The notes below the pieces were generated by a model that was not told the DNA's origin, searched no databases, and saw only the letters and a program-made list of their open reading frames with translations. Positions 50,483-61,559 of a DNA stretch of 64,000 bases are shown one piece after another. Each line of letters begins with the position of its first letter. Position 1 is the stretch's first letter. The DNA is from Odontesthes bonariensis (taxonomy: Eukaryota; Chordata; Actinopteri; Atheriniformes; Atherinopsidae), in contig NC_134511.1 in NCBI RefSeq assembly GCF_027942865.1, positions 27,575,390-27,639,389 of the forward strand. Reading direction: 5' to 3'. The position numbers were made by a program, and so were the translations under genes.

Positions 50483-51070
50483 AATGCATTTTATGTAGAG
50501 ACACCTTTCAAAGCACTCAATGTCATCTTACAAGACACAGTTAAAATAACAATAGAACATTAGCAATAAAAACATGAATTCATTTTATTTATTTAACAGG
50601 GACAAAGCTTAATACATATATTGTGCCAGATTTCATTGAGGACCCTTAAACAAAGCAAGATCTTGTGACCCTGCCTTCACCTTTACAATCCCTGTCCATT
50701 TATGCCACCAGCCTTTAGCCTTGGCATTTAAAGGACCTCCCCAACACTCATGGCTCCAGTTTAATATGCTGTGTTCTACAATTCGGCAGGATGTCCTGTG
50801 ACACATGCAGGAGCCCTTTTCCAGGCAGGCTGTGAGGACATTCTTTCCCTTTTTCTAGAGCCCTCTGTGTGTGTGTTTATGGTTTCATTGCCCCACTTGC
50901 TATATCTGTTAATGGTTTTTGTTTGTTAACACAAACACACACACACACACACACACTGCTGTTATTGTTCTTATTATTCATTAACAATATAATATATTAT
51001 TTATAATAATAACAATTATATATAAAAAATTATTATTATTCCTATTGAGTTTTTTCTTCTTGTACACACA

Positions 51071-51104
<34 letters not shown>

Positions 51105-54100
51105 TTCTTGCAATTATTCTAGCATAATTAGTTGTTGTTTCATAGAGCTGGTACATGGCTCCATCTTAAAATCTCCATGTTTCTGATGCATGTCCTACAA
51201 AAATAACTAAATGTCCTTTAGTCTCCTACATGCCCTTTCAAAATAACTAAACTTGGCAATGAAGATAAAAGGTACTTTAGAAAAGCTGAAATTTCACAAA
51301 ACAGGTAAGTGCTGAGAGTTCTTAAGAGTCCAATAAAAGTAAAAATTAAATGGTAACTTGTTATCTATTTGCAAATGCAGAACAAACAAACTTGTAAAGT
51401 TAGCACCACTCACGTAAGTAACATAGCCAAGCGAACAGGAACTTTTATATGGCAATGTCCATATAATCCTATCTAAATATATATATATATAAAATTCTAT
51501 CATTTCCATGCTTTCTTGCCTCAGTTTATTGTCATTAATATCTTCTTTTCTGCACCTACAATGCAAAAGGATGTGGCTTTTTCTTTTTAAGAAAATACTT
51601 AATATCTTGTTTTATAATATTTCCTTGAGTGGGGCCTGCTGGATATGCTGGAAGATTTGGAACATGCTGCCAGGCAGGCCACTCCCAGCTCGGCACTCAG
51701 CTGTGGAACGTGACAGAGAGCATGCAAGCTCGAACCTCACATACTGAGGGAGAACAGATGAAGTCACACAGATATGAGTCCGTGTCAGCACTGCGGTGCA
51801 GTAATTATTGGTATTAACTGTGCTTGAAGTTTCATGACTCCTGAAATTTAGAGACGGAGCGAATCTCCCTCATTTACCCACATGTGAGGTCAGAGGTCGG
51901 TTCTGGAGACAGAACAGCTGCTTTGGAGCTGGCAGAGGCTCAAGTAAACGCTTACACAATGAAAAATTTTACGTACGGGACACACAAATCAAAGCACTTC
52001 TGGTCAAAAACCGTTCTGGTCATAGCTCCTGATTCAAATGGAAATACAGTAATTTTGTAGGTGCACATTACATGACCAAAAGCATGGAAACCAGAGCAGT
52101 ACACCCACACTTAGCTGCTGAATATTCCAAAAACTATGGGCAGTAATAATGCTCTAACAGCCTCCGCTCATCTGGTTTCAGGTTTTCCACCAGATGTTGA
52201 AGCAGCAGGGCTGCAGGGGTGAGCTCCTACTGAGGCACATGCACATAACTGAGCTGATGTCAGGCACTTCAACATTTTCCTCTCAGGAATGGATTCACAA
52301 GGTTTTACTTAGATTTTTTTATACCTTTCATCATGGAGTTGAAATAAATACATGATATTATCATCTTATTAAAGTAGGATGTTTTCTTTTCCGTAAAATG
52401 CTATGGAAGCCATACTCCAATCGTGTCAGTTGGAATCAAAGATCGGAAAATAAGAAAACCCTGCAGCTAATCAGGACCATAAAGCTCTCATCTATTTTCT
52501 TACTAACTTCCTGTTTGCTGCATCAATCACATACAAACTCCATCTGCTCGTTCTTTTTGTAATGACCTTATCATGTCTGAATGATGTAGTGAGGAACATT
52601 AACAGTAAAGTCGCCACAAAGATGAAGCCCGAAATCTGTCTACAAATACTTTGTCCACACATGGTGGACAGATGTGGAAGATGGTTAAATTTTCACTCAT
52701 AATGACAAACAACTCATATGTTGTGTATCTAATAAACAAAATGCTTAAAATATGCGGTTTTGTTTTTGCTCTTCAGGCGTCATATTACAGGTAGCGATAA
52801 CGTGCCACGTACAGCAGAGCCAACAAATACGAAGACAGTTTTTAAAGTATTGGATGAAAGCACGCTTTTTTTTATGATGAACTGATGTCCTGTTTAGTCC
52901 TGAGAGGATCTGGCGAAACCACCTTCTGACTGATCGAATTCCTGAAAGTTTGCAGAGAGGGACGTTGGTGAACACACACTACTTTAGTTGTCAGCCAGGA
53001 AGCTATGACAACTCATAAACAAAGAAGAAACATTGAGAAAAACACTCTGCATTTCCGTGCATGACAAACTCTCAAATCGTGTTAAAGCATGCATACATGT
53101 TAGAGCCAGAATTGGAACTAAAATATCGGAGTAAGCAGTGCGATGATCCACTACTCCAAAGATTACAGCCAGTCTCTGTTTGGTTAATATGATCGTTACC
53201 TGCAAACACTGGCAGCCAGGATCTAGACAAGATAAATATGCTTACTTCATTGTTACTTGAAGATGCTAATGGCTTTTCTCTGTACACCACATTTGAAGTA
53301 CATAGGGGTAGGTAAATGCGAGGTGCAATTGTGTGAGCAACTCAGTGTGTGAGCAACAAATCGATACTTTCGGTTGCCCTGTGTACAACTGTATTACCAC
53401 AAAGTACCGTTGGCCCCTTATCTGCCTTTTTACTCAATTGTACACATGTTTGAACTAAAATGCATTCATACGCCTACAGCCAACACAAAACAGGTTTCAC
53501 AGTGCTTGAGGTTCAGACTCATGCCCTTTTAGTGTGGGAACAAACTTGACTTTCTGCTTCAGTCATCCTTCAAAGCCAGCGTCATACTAGGCCTTATTCA
53601 TAGAACTGCTGTTCATTAAATGTAGCGGAAAAAAACAAACCTTTTCCCGACTGCGTTGCTGACTAGGGCTGTAGCGTGAACAAATCTCACGAAACAATAC
53701 ACAACACAAACCCCCAAAAACAAACAAAAAAAAAAAAAAAAAAAAAAAAAAACGATACTCGCGGCTGAAAAATCTATACTTTATCGGGAAACGAAATATC
53801 GATATATATATCGCAGTATCGATAAAATTGCTCAGCCCTATTGCTGAGCAAGAAAATCAAACCGCATCCACTGATCTGAAGCTGAGGGTCAACTTCCCCT
53901 CATAACCATATACACATTTTCTTGAAGAGACTTGAGAAGTAGAGTCGGGTCTGTTGTTTCTTATGGCGCAAAAACTTCTGCTTTTAAAATTATCACAGTG
54001 AATAACATGCACACTCTCGCTGGGACTCACTTCTGGGATAATGACAGTGCAAGGAAATCAGGGAACTATGACGGAATCGTGACCAGTTTGCTGAAGAAAA

Positions 54101-57100
54101 GTCTCTACTAAACATTAAAACGCGCATAACCCTTTTTTTTTTAGCTTTGTCTGGTTATAGACATCACTCACAATATAGTCTTTTATATTGTGAGTGATGA
54201 CAATGTCCTCAGCTGCAGATTATTCATCCTGGATTTTTAAGACTTGGTAAAGAATAAGGAATTTAAGAAATACAACTCAGCCTCAACTACTGGAGAGCAA
54301 ACGGTTTCTTTAACGATGCAGCTGTACTGTATGTACACCCTGTTCTGCAGGACCTCTGAGAAAACTAAATGCTATCTGACAATGGCTTTGCTTTGCTCTC
54401 CTCCTCCAAGAATTTGACTGCTTCATGTCATCCCTGACAAAACGGGATGATGATAATTCATTCTGAATAAAGACATTTGCATTGTTAAGCGGCTAATGAA
54501 GTTCGGCCACAGCTGAACTTCATTAACTGACAGAGACTCCTTCTCTGTTGGCTTGAAGTCCAAGCAAAATATTTCATCCATCGGCTCTCTTCAAGAGAGT
54601 TTTGTTTATCATTTCACTTTTCTCACACCATTCATTCAGTGCCCACTAACTGTTACAGTGCTGATTCATTATACTGAGAAAATGTGTTTATTACCTCTTG
54701 TCTGAAGGCCTTCCTAAATCCCGTCATAGGCGTCGGGGCGAATGCTCTTCCGGGCACACAGCTCACTACCACAGGTAACCCCTCAGCACAGGTCTCATTG
54801 GACTTCTCACTGGATATGGCCTGACCCAGTTTACAGTTGGACAAGTGGGCTTCGTTACCAGTGCAGTTGACAGAGAAGTCCCAGTATGACGGCTTCCTCC
54901 TGCGAGCAAACATTCTGGACAGAAGGAGGAGAAAAGGAGATTAATAAAGCTTTTATTTACCTGAATAAAAGCTGCAATAATCTACACTTTTACACGTGAA
55001 AAAGTAACTTACAAAAAGTAAAATGGATATTATATACTTAGCTGAACTCTCAGTCAAGGATTCATTATACACTATAAAACTGACAGTTGCAAAGATATTT
55101 GCATATTGTACAAACAATACCAATGGAGTTCCATTTGAGCTTTTACATACTGGGGTAAGGGTAACCGTTTTCAAGCCTACTGGGGTGCTAATCTCCTCCT
55201 CTCCATTTATTAATGAGCCTATAATATGTATTTAATGATCCTCATTTACAGAGCGTCATGTTCTGTCTTCATGTGCCATATCTGAGGTGTAGCAGATTTA
55301 AACAGGGTAGGCTGCATTTGTTTTTTTATTTGCGAGCTGGCGAGGGTGGTGCTGCAGACTGGAAACCATTCAGGAGTAATGTTTGAAGCCTGAGGACTGA
55401 CTCTGCTATGTCCTCAAATTTAATTTGAACACAATTGTGATGAATGCGAGTGCTGCCCACGCGGAGCGCTAATAGAATAAAAGAAGCTGTCCCGAGGCGG
55501 CGAAAGTTGACATTTCTCCAAAATCCTTTTATCCTGTTACAGTATTCTGAAGTTCTCTTTCCCAGACTTTAATCAACTTGAATGTTACTATTCATAACCA
55601 ACTTTCCATCACAATTTGCTGTTGATGAGGAAATAAAGGGGATCTTCATTCTATTTGTCACAATTTTTCATCATTAACCACTCAACTCATCAAACCTCTG
55701 AAAAACATCCAATAAGTCTCTTTGTGTGTCACTGTTTACTGTAGCTGAAAGCCTCAGCTGAACTCCAGCTATGTTTGATACTGCAAAGATCCATTATTGG
55801 AATTAGAATTTGGGAACTCGAACCACACAAAGGACGAATGTAGAGAAATTAGTTAAACAAGATTGATCATACTAATTTCATCCTACTCCTCAGCTTACTT
55901 TCCTGTGCACTACCTCTGTTACCAGAGGAATAATCTGGGGGGCACAGCAGAGAACCTGAAGTATGCAAAGAACTTTTGAATTAGTAGGATGTAAACATTG
56001 AAAATTGAGACAGTGGAGGTTAGCGTTTGGTCAACGTTACAATCACGGCAGAAAAAGCAACAGCTCTAGCATTGTAGATGGTATTTAATAAACCTGTAAA
56101 ACTTCCCGTCACATTTTCCCCAGTGCTGCCCCCACTGGTCACCTGCATATCGCATGTTTTCTTCACATGATTGTGATGTAAGAGGAAGTGCACAATTGAC
56201 ACTCCAACAACACATTACACATGTGGCATTATCACAAACACATGAATGCAAAAATCAAAAGCAAGAATATTTGCAGCCTTTGAGTTCCTACCCATCCGTA
56301 TCAAACTGAACCAGGGTGGCTTTTTTCACTGCTGTGAAAACAATTTTCTGGATGTCTGAAACTTTTTCAGGTTTTTTTTTTTTTTTTTTTTTGCAGACAA
56401 AGTAGAGGAAGATGCATTTAAACAAAGAAATGCTATTTTTTCTCTTAGTCTAAATTACTCTATTTTATTAAGGAGACACAATGTGAAGTTAACTGAATAA
56501 AGATTTCAGCATCAGTGATTAATACATTTGCTGCTGTTTAAGACACAAATATTGTTACCAATTAAAATGCTGAAATGTTAAACTTAAAATGTTAAATGAC
56601 ACCAAACTATGAATTCTTCACTTGCGTGTTTCATAAAGAAATTTTTATGTAAATCTTGTGAACTGAGGTGGAATCTAGAAAAGAGCCAGAGAATGGACAG
56701 TTATGAAAGTCAGGATTATGAAACAGTTGCAGCTCCTGGCTCCGTTTCATAATGGCAGCCTGTAAAAGCACACTGCACGTTTCACTGCAGGAGCAGGCTG
56801 ACACGTAGATGGAAAGTTAGGGAGCAGCCGAGCTCTGCTGTGGTTACCTAAAGCAGAAGCTTTCCAGCCAAGGCAAAAGAAAATTCAAAGTTATCTTTAG
56901 TCCTGGAAGTTTTATGGTAGGCCATGATTAACGTGTGGCTTGTAGGCTGTGAGCTTACTTATATAAGCAAGATTTAGATCCCTCAGCAGTTGCTCCAACA
57001 TTATGTCAGCTTTGTGGAATCCATCAAAGTTGGACAGACAAGAGCCAGGTAGGGGATTCACTGTTCAAGGACCTGTGATATCAAGTATGTACTCCACACC

Positions 57101-59863
57101 TGGTTATCATCTTAAATTATAACAAACTTTGGCTGAATTTGAATATTAGGCTTTGAGACATTTGTCATCCAGTAACAAAGACCGACATATGGAGTCATCG
57201 TGCTCCTTACAGTCTTGCAGGCCCGCCACATAAAAAAAAAAAAAAGCACCTTACGGAGCAAAGTTTAAACTTTCAAAGGCATGATATAACTCCAGACTAC
57301 ATGCCACTTACATGATTATTGGGTAGTGAAAAAATACACTTAATCTCAAGCAAGCAAAGCAGGCTAATTGGGGTTAGGGCCCTGGGAAGGTGACTATGAA
57401 GAGTCATGCTTTTAGTATGAGCTTCATATTGGAATAGTAACCCAGCACACAGTGGGGTATGTTACAGAACTTGTTATGCCTCAGGAGAGTTTACATGTTA
57501 GGTGAAATGATAAGCTTATCTGCCTTCTCACAAGGTCCGGCTGCTCAGAATAGATGGATTACCAACACGGTAAAGCAGGAAACCCTCAGGGATCAGACAT
57601 TCAGACCCATGATAGGTCAACTGAGTTGTATTTTCTGCATTTGGAATTTGCACGACTGAAACTGTATGGACTGAAAACTTATTGGTCCGTATGCTGAAGT
57701 TTCAAACTGTTACCAGATTTTTTATTTTTTTCCCCCAATTTAAACTTATCAGTATCTCAAAGTAAAAACACAAAGTAGAAAAATGCAATTTGGTCATTGT
57801 GAGGATGTTGGAAAACAATCAATTGATGCATGTAAGAATATAATATTCTAATTTTTCAAGAATAGGAAGATGCATGTAATTCAACATGAAATACAGCAAA
57901 TCTGTACCAGGGAATAAGCAGTCATTTAACTAAGTTTTGCAAAATTGCTTTTTGATTTGTTGCTAAATTTCTTGCTTTAAGTTTGCAAAATGAAGGTAAA
58001 GTTCTCCAGAAACATCATAAATGTGCTGGCTCCCATCACCTGCCGGCACCCAGAGCCCGTTTCATCTCAAGACACGAACAGCGGAGTTGACTGACGTGTT
58101 TGATACAGACTATTGAGCCAAAATGCATCTTACCATCATTGTAGGTTTTACCTCAACTGTTATAAGATGTGACAGTATTGGTTGAGGAAATTTTTGTTTA
58201 AAGAATTCAAATAAGACATAATACACATTGTGTACACTTAGCTTGAAATTCCTATACATTATATATGAACATCATAGCTTTATGAAATGTCCCTTTAGTT
58301 GAACGATGTTCACATGGTAATAATGGACTGAGTCTTGCTCATAAGTAATTATAATGAATACCCACTTTTTTCTGCAGAAAAAGGAGAGTAATAGCAGTGG
58401 TATTTATAAGGATATCCATCACTGTACTCTTCATTTAATTCACATGAAATTTTCCAAGTTTTTTTTATTTTGAAGAACTTATATTGCTATAGATGGAGTC
58501 AAAGTTTATTAATTCAGTTTATTCATGAGCATTCAAATTGTAATCTGTTATACTTTTGTGAACATTGTTAATTTTTAATTTTTTTTTTTTAAAGTAAACA
58601 TTCTTAAAGGGACACCATGTAATATATTAAGTCATTTATTAGCTCAAATTAACATATTCATTCATAAATTAGTCCTCATTGGTGTAAAATTATCTCTGTC
58701 AACAATCTCACTTATCCTCCTGAGCGAAGAATCACTTGTCTGTATCTACATAGAGCGGGCAAGCTCTATGGAGGCTGCCATGTCCTTCCGGTCTATGAAA
58801 AACGACGAAGTGCCGAGAGGGACATAAAGCACTTCGAATCGCGTTTTCCCCAACGTCAGGCCTGCAAGCGGAAATGACGTCATTTTGACGTCACGTTTGC
58901 ACGCAGGTATAAACAGAGCCAGTCTACGCCATTAGACATTCTCTGGTATAAACCAGCCTGAACGGCCTGCACTTTTGTTCGCAATGGAAGACCATAGTTA
59001 TGCCACGCCACAGGAGAAGGGATCCTCGTCGCCAAAAAAGCGAAAAAGAGAATCTTGACACATACCGCCTGCCGTAGTTCAACAAGTTGCAACGCACATT
59101 TGAAAACGCGAGGCGCTAGAGAGCAAATTGATTCGACTTTGCAAAATAAAATTGCACCACTAGATGGAGGAAGAAATTACACAGTGTCCCTTTAAATAAC
59201 TCCATAAACTTTACCCTGCTTTTAAGCTTACTTCTGTTTCTTTGCAAACACTGGATTTAAAAACATACTGAAATCACTACTCTTTTGTGAGAAAACAACA
59301 AATCCTGTGATAGTTTAATTTTCACAGCTCAAATACGAGTAATTTTGGTTGATGCGATTCCCACAAATACAAAGTTATTGTAGAAAATAAGTACAATTCA
59401 TGTTTTAGGAGCTTTCAGAGCTATAACGTGTTGTTATGATAGTGTGAGGGTACCTGTTAAGGAATGTGAGACCAGCTGGGTGTATGATTAACATGCAATT
59501 ACCAATTTGTGTTAAAGAAACACAACAGGGGGAATAACATCTGTCAACTGCCCCAACAGAACAGCCACCGAGTCACAGCATTTAAATGTTGGATGCACCA
59601 ACACCATGAATTTTCTTCATGTGGAGCTTCTTAAGGGCCCACCATACTCACTTGTAGACTCTGGCGTTGTACTTCCTCTCCCCAGGGAATCCAAACATGC
59701 CACAGAGGACTCTGCTGTTAAACTGGGTCCACTCTGAGTTACAGATCTGCTTCCATTTGCCACCATCCTTCACCTCTACGTAGCCCTCAGTTACAGGGAT
59801 GCGCTTTCGGTACGACGACAGGATGGCTCGTATGCGCACATCCTCCACGTGAATGTCAAGGTT
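38024..59863 (-). CDS. loxl2: Lysyl oxidase homolog 2 (3' eleven exons, 5' end outside window)
   Basis: Eleven GT-AG exons join in consistent phase to 592 residues ending in TAA; human LOXL2 has 774, so about 180 N-terminal residues (signal peptide, SRCR1) lie beyond 64000. Domain order: SRCR2 (from [15 protein letters not shown]), SRCR3 (VRLRGG...), SRCR4 ([16 protein letters not shown]), then the catalytic domain starting APDLVLNPQ. The copper site WHDCHRHYHS, the LTQ lysine in [11 protein letters not shown] and the LTQ tyrosine in [14 protein letters not shown] are all present, so the enzyme should be active. The family oxidises lysines in collagen and elastin in the extracellular space. 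[19 protein letters not shown] and VPGRAF in SRCR2 match LOXL2 rather than LOXL3 or LOXL4. Which fish copy (a or b) this is cannot be told. Confidence 0.95.
38876..38987 (-). CDS. loxl2: loxl2 exon: end of catalytic domain
   Basis: Encodes [20 protein letters not shown] and [17 protein letters not shown], the conserved close of the lysyl oxidase fold, with its disulfide cysteines. Acceptor 'ctaacag', donor 'gtaaga'. Confidence 0.95.
39100..39236 (-). CDS. loxl2: loxl2 exon with LTQ tyrosine
   Basis: Encodes [20 protein letters not shown] and [20 protein letters not shown]. The Tyr of GCWDTY is the one converted to lysyl tyrosylquinone in this family. Confidence 0.97.
39711..39826 (-). CDS. 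loxl2: loxl2 exon with copper His and LTQ lysine
   Basis: Encodes [18 protein letters not shown] and [20 protein letters not shown]. It has two of the copper-binding histidines and the LTQ lysine. Its acceptor is unusual: the intron ends in a long TG run followed by TAG. Confidence 0.97.
39829..39867. repeat. (AC)n microsatellite abutting a loxl2 3' splice site
   Basis: About 19 AC units on the plus strand, read as (TG)n on the coding strand. It occupies the place where the polypyrimidine tract of the intron should be and ends 2 bp from the exon edge at 39826. Confidence 0.95.
40128..40368 (-). CDS. loxl2: loxl2 exon: start of catalytic domain
   Basis: Encodes [58 protein letters not shown] and ends in WVWHDCH plus two bases of Arg. 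It holds the first copper histidine. An N-glycosylation sequon (NSS) is visible. Confidence 0.97.
40690..40855 (-). CDS. loxl2: loxl2 exon: second half of SRCR4
   Basis: Encodes [40 protein letters not shown] and [15 protein letters not shown]. It closes SRCR4 with its paired cysteines. Confidence 0.96.
43119..43833. mobile_element. 715-bp MITE with 37-bp perfect terminal inverted repeats
   Basis: The ends 43119-43155 and 43797-43833 are exact reverse complements beginning GGTGCTGTTTACACAT. Internally, a further inverted pair built on 'tttatacacaaacg' and 'aaacggagttttt' lies at about 43665-43770. No transposase is present. Target duplication is unclear: tgaactaa on the left and gctgagaa on the right do not match well. 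A hAT-type origin is possible but not shown. It lies in the loxl2 intron that splits SRCR4. Confidence 0.85.
44366..44533 (-). CDS. loxl2: loxl2 exon: first half of SRCR4
   Basis: 56 codons in phase 0: [40 protein letters not shown] and [16 protein letters not shown]. It has an N-glycosylation sequon NGS, as in the human protein. Confidence 0.97.
45028..45179 (-). CDS. loxl2: loxl2 exon: second half of SRCR3
   Basis: Encodes [40 protein letters not shown] and [10 protein letters not shown]. Joined in phase 1 after ...GRLGQG. Confidence 0.96.
46482..46857. mobile_element. Possible MITE with diverged terminal repeats
   Basis: The left end 'ttaagctgcctttccaccgt' and the reverse complement of the right end, 'tgaagcccctttcacactaa', agree over roughly two thirds of 25 bp. 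The interior is non-coding. Weak evidence taken alone, but it lies directly beside the Harbinger-like element at 46923. Confidence 0.35.
46923..47675 (+). mobile_element. Harbinger-like element carrying a Myb/trihelix ORF
   Basis: The left end 'cctttcacactgacgacccg' and the reverse complement of the right end, 'cctttcacactgagacccg', are near-identical. A second, perfect 13-bp inverted pair TTCGACCCGCGTC lies inside (46974-46986 and 47614-47626). Between them is one DNA-binding ORF and no transposase. A DNA-binding Myb-like ORF beside a separate transposase is the plan of PIF/Harbinger elements, so this may be a deleted copy. Target duplication was not resolved. It sits in the loxl2 intron that splits SRCR3, antisense to the gene. 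Confidence 0.6.
47114..47560 (+). CDS. Myb/SANT-like (trihelix) DNA-binding protein of a DNA transposon
   Basis: 148 codons. Residues about 18-118 resemble a trihelix Myb/SANT-like domain: [59 protein letters not shown], and [15 protein letters not shown], with regularly spaced Trp/hydrophobic positions. The C-terminal 30 residues look like run-on sequence. In autonomous PIF/Harbinger elements such a protein helps the transposase bind the ends; no transposase accompanies it here. Lying antisense inside a loxl2 intron, it is probably a relic rather than an expressed gene. The start is uncertain, as ATG 47114 precedes the domain by only 17 residues. Confidence 0.6.
   Translation: MRTSFTLFYFKFETFLKKANWGDKEVRELLSLRAEDVIYRHISGTVKDGPLLEGLARKMGEHGFPRSKAQVTNKLKAMRKKFHAVYDHNGRSGKGRLDWSYFDMCHAIWGGSHSVFNPTSDACLVPTSLYTPSILCVSCDALPIGNAP
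48488..48671 (-). CDS. loxl2: loxl2 exon: first half of SRCR3
   Basis: Encodes [40 protein letters not shown] and [20 protein letters not shown], closely matching human LOXL2. Acceptor 'catctccag', donor 'gtatac'. Confidence 0.97.
50437..50485. repeat. (AAT/ATA)n trinucleotide repeat
   Basis: An interrupted run of AAT-type trinucleotides in a loxl2 intron, preceded by CTA/CTG-rich sequence. Confidence 0.9.
50935..50956. repeat. (AC)n microsatellite
   Basis: About ten AC units in a loxl2 intron. Confidence 0.9.
51074..51101. repeat. (AC)n microsatellite
   Basis: About fourteen AC units in the same loxl2 intron. Confidence 0.9.
53664..53840. mobile_element. 177-bp hAT MITE with 8-bp target duplication
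   Basis: The ends TAGGGCTG and CAGCCCTA are perfect inverted repeats of the hAT type. The flanking octamers ttgctgac (53656-53663) and ttgctgag (53841-53848) agree in 7 of 8 bases, as expected of a hAT target duplication. The interior contains an A-rich run and 'tatcgatatatatatcg'-like palindromic sequence. Confidence 0.8.
54695..54914 (-). CDS. loxl2: loxl2 exon: second half of SRCR2 and linker
   Basis: Encodes [60 protein letters not shown] and the linker GFRKAFRQE. Joins in phase 2 to the upstream exon (AA/A = Lys). Confidence 0.97.
54915..58607 (-). other. loxl2: loxl2 intron splitting SRCR2, left part
   Basis: No exon or clear mobile element was recognised. It includes a poly(T) run near 56372-56392 and otherwise unremarkable AT-rich DNA. 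Confidence 0.55.
58608..59191. mobile_element. 584-bp TTAA-flanked MITE
   Basis: Flanked by TTAA on both sides (58604-58607 and 59192-59195). The ends AGGGACACCATGTAAT and, reverse-complemented, AGGGACACTGTGTAAT agree in 14 of 16 bases. No transposase is present. TTAA targets indicate a Kolobok- or piggyBac-type origin. The phrase 'ccactagatggaggaagaaa' near the right end is common in fish copies. The interior holds two CRE motifs. Confidence 0.8.
58875..58893. promoter_or_regulatory. Two perfect CRE motifs, 11 bp apart
   Basis: TGACGTCA occurs at 58875-58882 and again at 58886-58893, so the starts are one helical turn apart. Both are inside the TTAA MITE. CREB/ATF binding is known for this octamer; activity here is unproven. 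Confidence 0.6.
59652..59863 (-). CDS. loxl2: loxl2 exon: first half of SRCR2 (first exon visible)
   Basis: Encodes [60 protein letters not shown] and [11 protein letters not shown]. It begins in phase 0 after 'ttcccacag'. The preceding SRCR1 exon was not found up to 64000. Confidence 0.97.
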
Positions 59864-60032
59864 CTGTGGGAAGAATGTTGAGAAACATGTCAAGTAACTG
59901 GATTAAAAAACGGGAAATATTTAAGAAAAACATAAATAATAATAATAATAATAATAATGTGTTGCTTTTTCATGTAAAGAGAAGAAAATACAACATGTAG
60001 AAAACTGAGATTTAAAAAAGCTTTCCCTATGA

Positions 60033-60085
60033 CACGTGGTCATAAGGAACCACGTGTTCCACGTGTTTTCCTTTTCTTGCACGTG
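60033..60085. promoter_or_regulatory. loxl2: Cluster of four CACGTG E-box/HRE motifs
   Basis: The palindromic hexamer CACGTG occurs at 60033, 60051, 60060 and 60080, with a further ACGTG near 60144. It lies 5' of the SRCR2 exon in the upstream loxl2 intron. CACGTG is bound by USF, MYC, MITF-type bHLH proteins, and its ACGTG core is the HIF recognition core. Whether this is an enhancer is inference. Confidence 0.45.
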
Positions 60086-61559
60086 AACTTCTGCCATCTG
60101 ATGGGATGTAAACGTCTGTCTAATGACTGCATTTCCTGTGTTACATAACGTGGAATCACAGACCCTCTCCCCCCTCTGTGTTCAGTAACCACAGCTCTAT
60201 ATGTGCTGCTTGTAAATCTTGTCCAGACGGCACAAACATTTTTACAGTGAATCACCTTGTTAATGCTAAACACCGAGACCCCCTGCGCCGCTACTGTTTT
60301 ATTCTTTAAGGGCCAAAGGTATCAAAGGGTTTCCATGGTAACATGTGCAACAAGTCTGCTGCTGGAAAAATGCACAAACGCGCTTGGAGGTCGTTGAGAA
60401 ACTGACATTTTTCTTCAGATGCCTCAAGCCTACACTGTCATCGACCACAAACCGGAGCAGAGCAGGGTTTGGAGAGTCCAGTGCTACTTAGACAAGAACA
60501 CCAGAAGTGGTTCCATGTTAGTGTCCCACAGTGTTTAACAATGGTTAACTTGGATTCTGTAAACACAGCCACAGATATGTAGTGTGAGGCCTCAATCCAT
60601 CATGTTAGCATCTGCACATAAAGACAGAGTTAGTCTCTTCGTTCTGCACCTCCTTCTGAGCAACACTAGATGCTGATCTTTTCTGCTCATAATTTCTCAG
60701 GAGGTACTCCTACACACGTTACATCTACCTGAATCCACAGAGACATTTTTCTTTATTTATCTAAAGAGATGGAGTTTGGTAAACTGTGCCAAAACAGGGG
60801 AGATGCGGTCATATTTTAGGACCAACACAGACACTAAATGTTCCCTCTACGCCCTACTGTTTTATAAGTTAAAATATAATATTTTCATGGTAAAATGCCT
60901 CGTAAAGAAGATATCAGTGTAGGATAGAGATGATCCCACTGACTTTATGTTTCTCTCATTGGTTCTTCCACATCAGCACCAGCCTCATCACAGAGTTTTA
61001 AGGTTTTTCTGTTGGCTCTTGAAGACATTTAAGTTAGTTTTTTTTCCCTTTTCTTTTCAGATTCGTCAAATAACAGTTTAGGTTCAATATAGTCCAATAC
61101 AAATAAAGTAGGAAAATCCCACCTCAACTTTGTTGCAAACTAATAATGAAAGCTGTCTCTCTGCTGGGGAATGCTGGAAATGATCCAATTTAAACCTAAG
61201 GCTATGTCTAAAATATCCTTATAAAATCTGAGGGGTTTTCAGAAAAACTTAAAACTGTCCACATTTTATTTCTAAGGCTTTGAAGAAAATAGAAAATAAA
61301 TAAAAACCATTTGAGAGGCAGATGCCTGGATGCTCCAGGCTTGAAAGGCAAAATGATGCAGATGTTGCTCCAGGTCATATTGGGTTAAGATCTGATGCTG
61401 CCAATTACCTTCTGAGAGCATCAACTGGAGAGGTTTAAAAAAAATAAAAATAACTAAAAAAAAAAGCAAAACATAAGCTTGAAAGTATTCCAAAGCTTCA
61501 CGGCAGGGAATGAAGAATTTAAGCAGATAAACGCTACAAAAGATGGTCTTCATACATGA
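60086..61559 (-). other. loxl2: loxl2 intron, no structured feature recognised
   Basis: Intronic AT-rich sequence with no exon of SRCR1 on the minus strand. Confidence 0.5.

Larger units (their letters stand above)
48672..54694 (-). other. loxl2: loxl2 intron between SRCR2 and SRCR3, mostly unassigned
   Basis: Six kilobases without recognised exons. It contains simple repeats at 50437-51101, a hAT MITE at 53664-53840, and a GC-richer unassigned block near 50026-50115 described in the findings. Confidence 0.6.
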
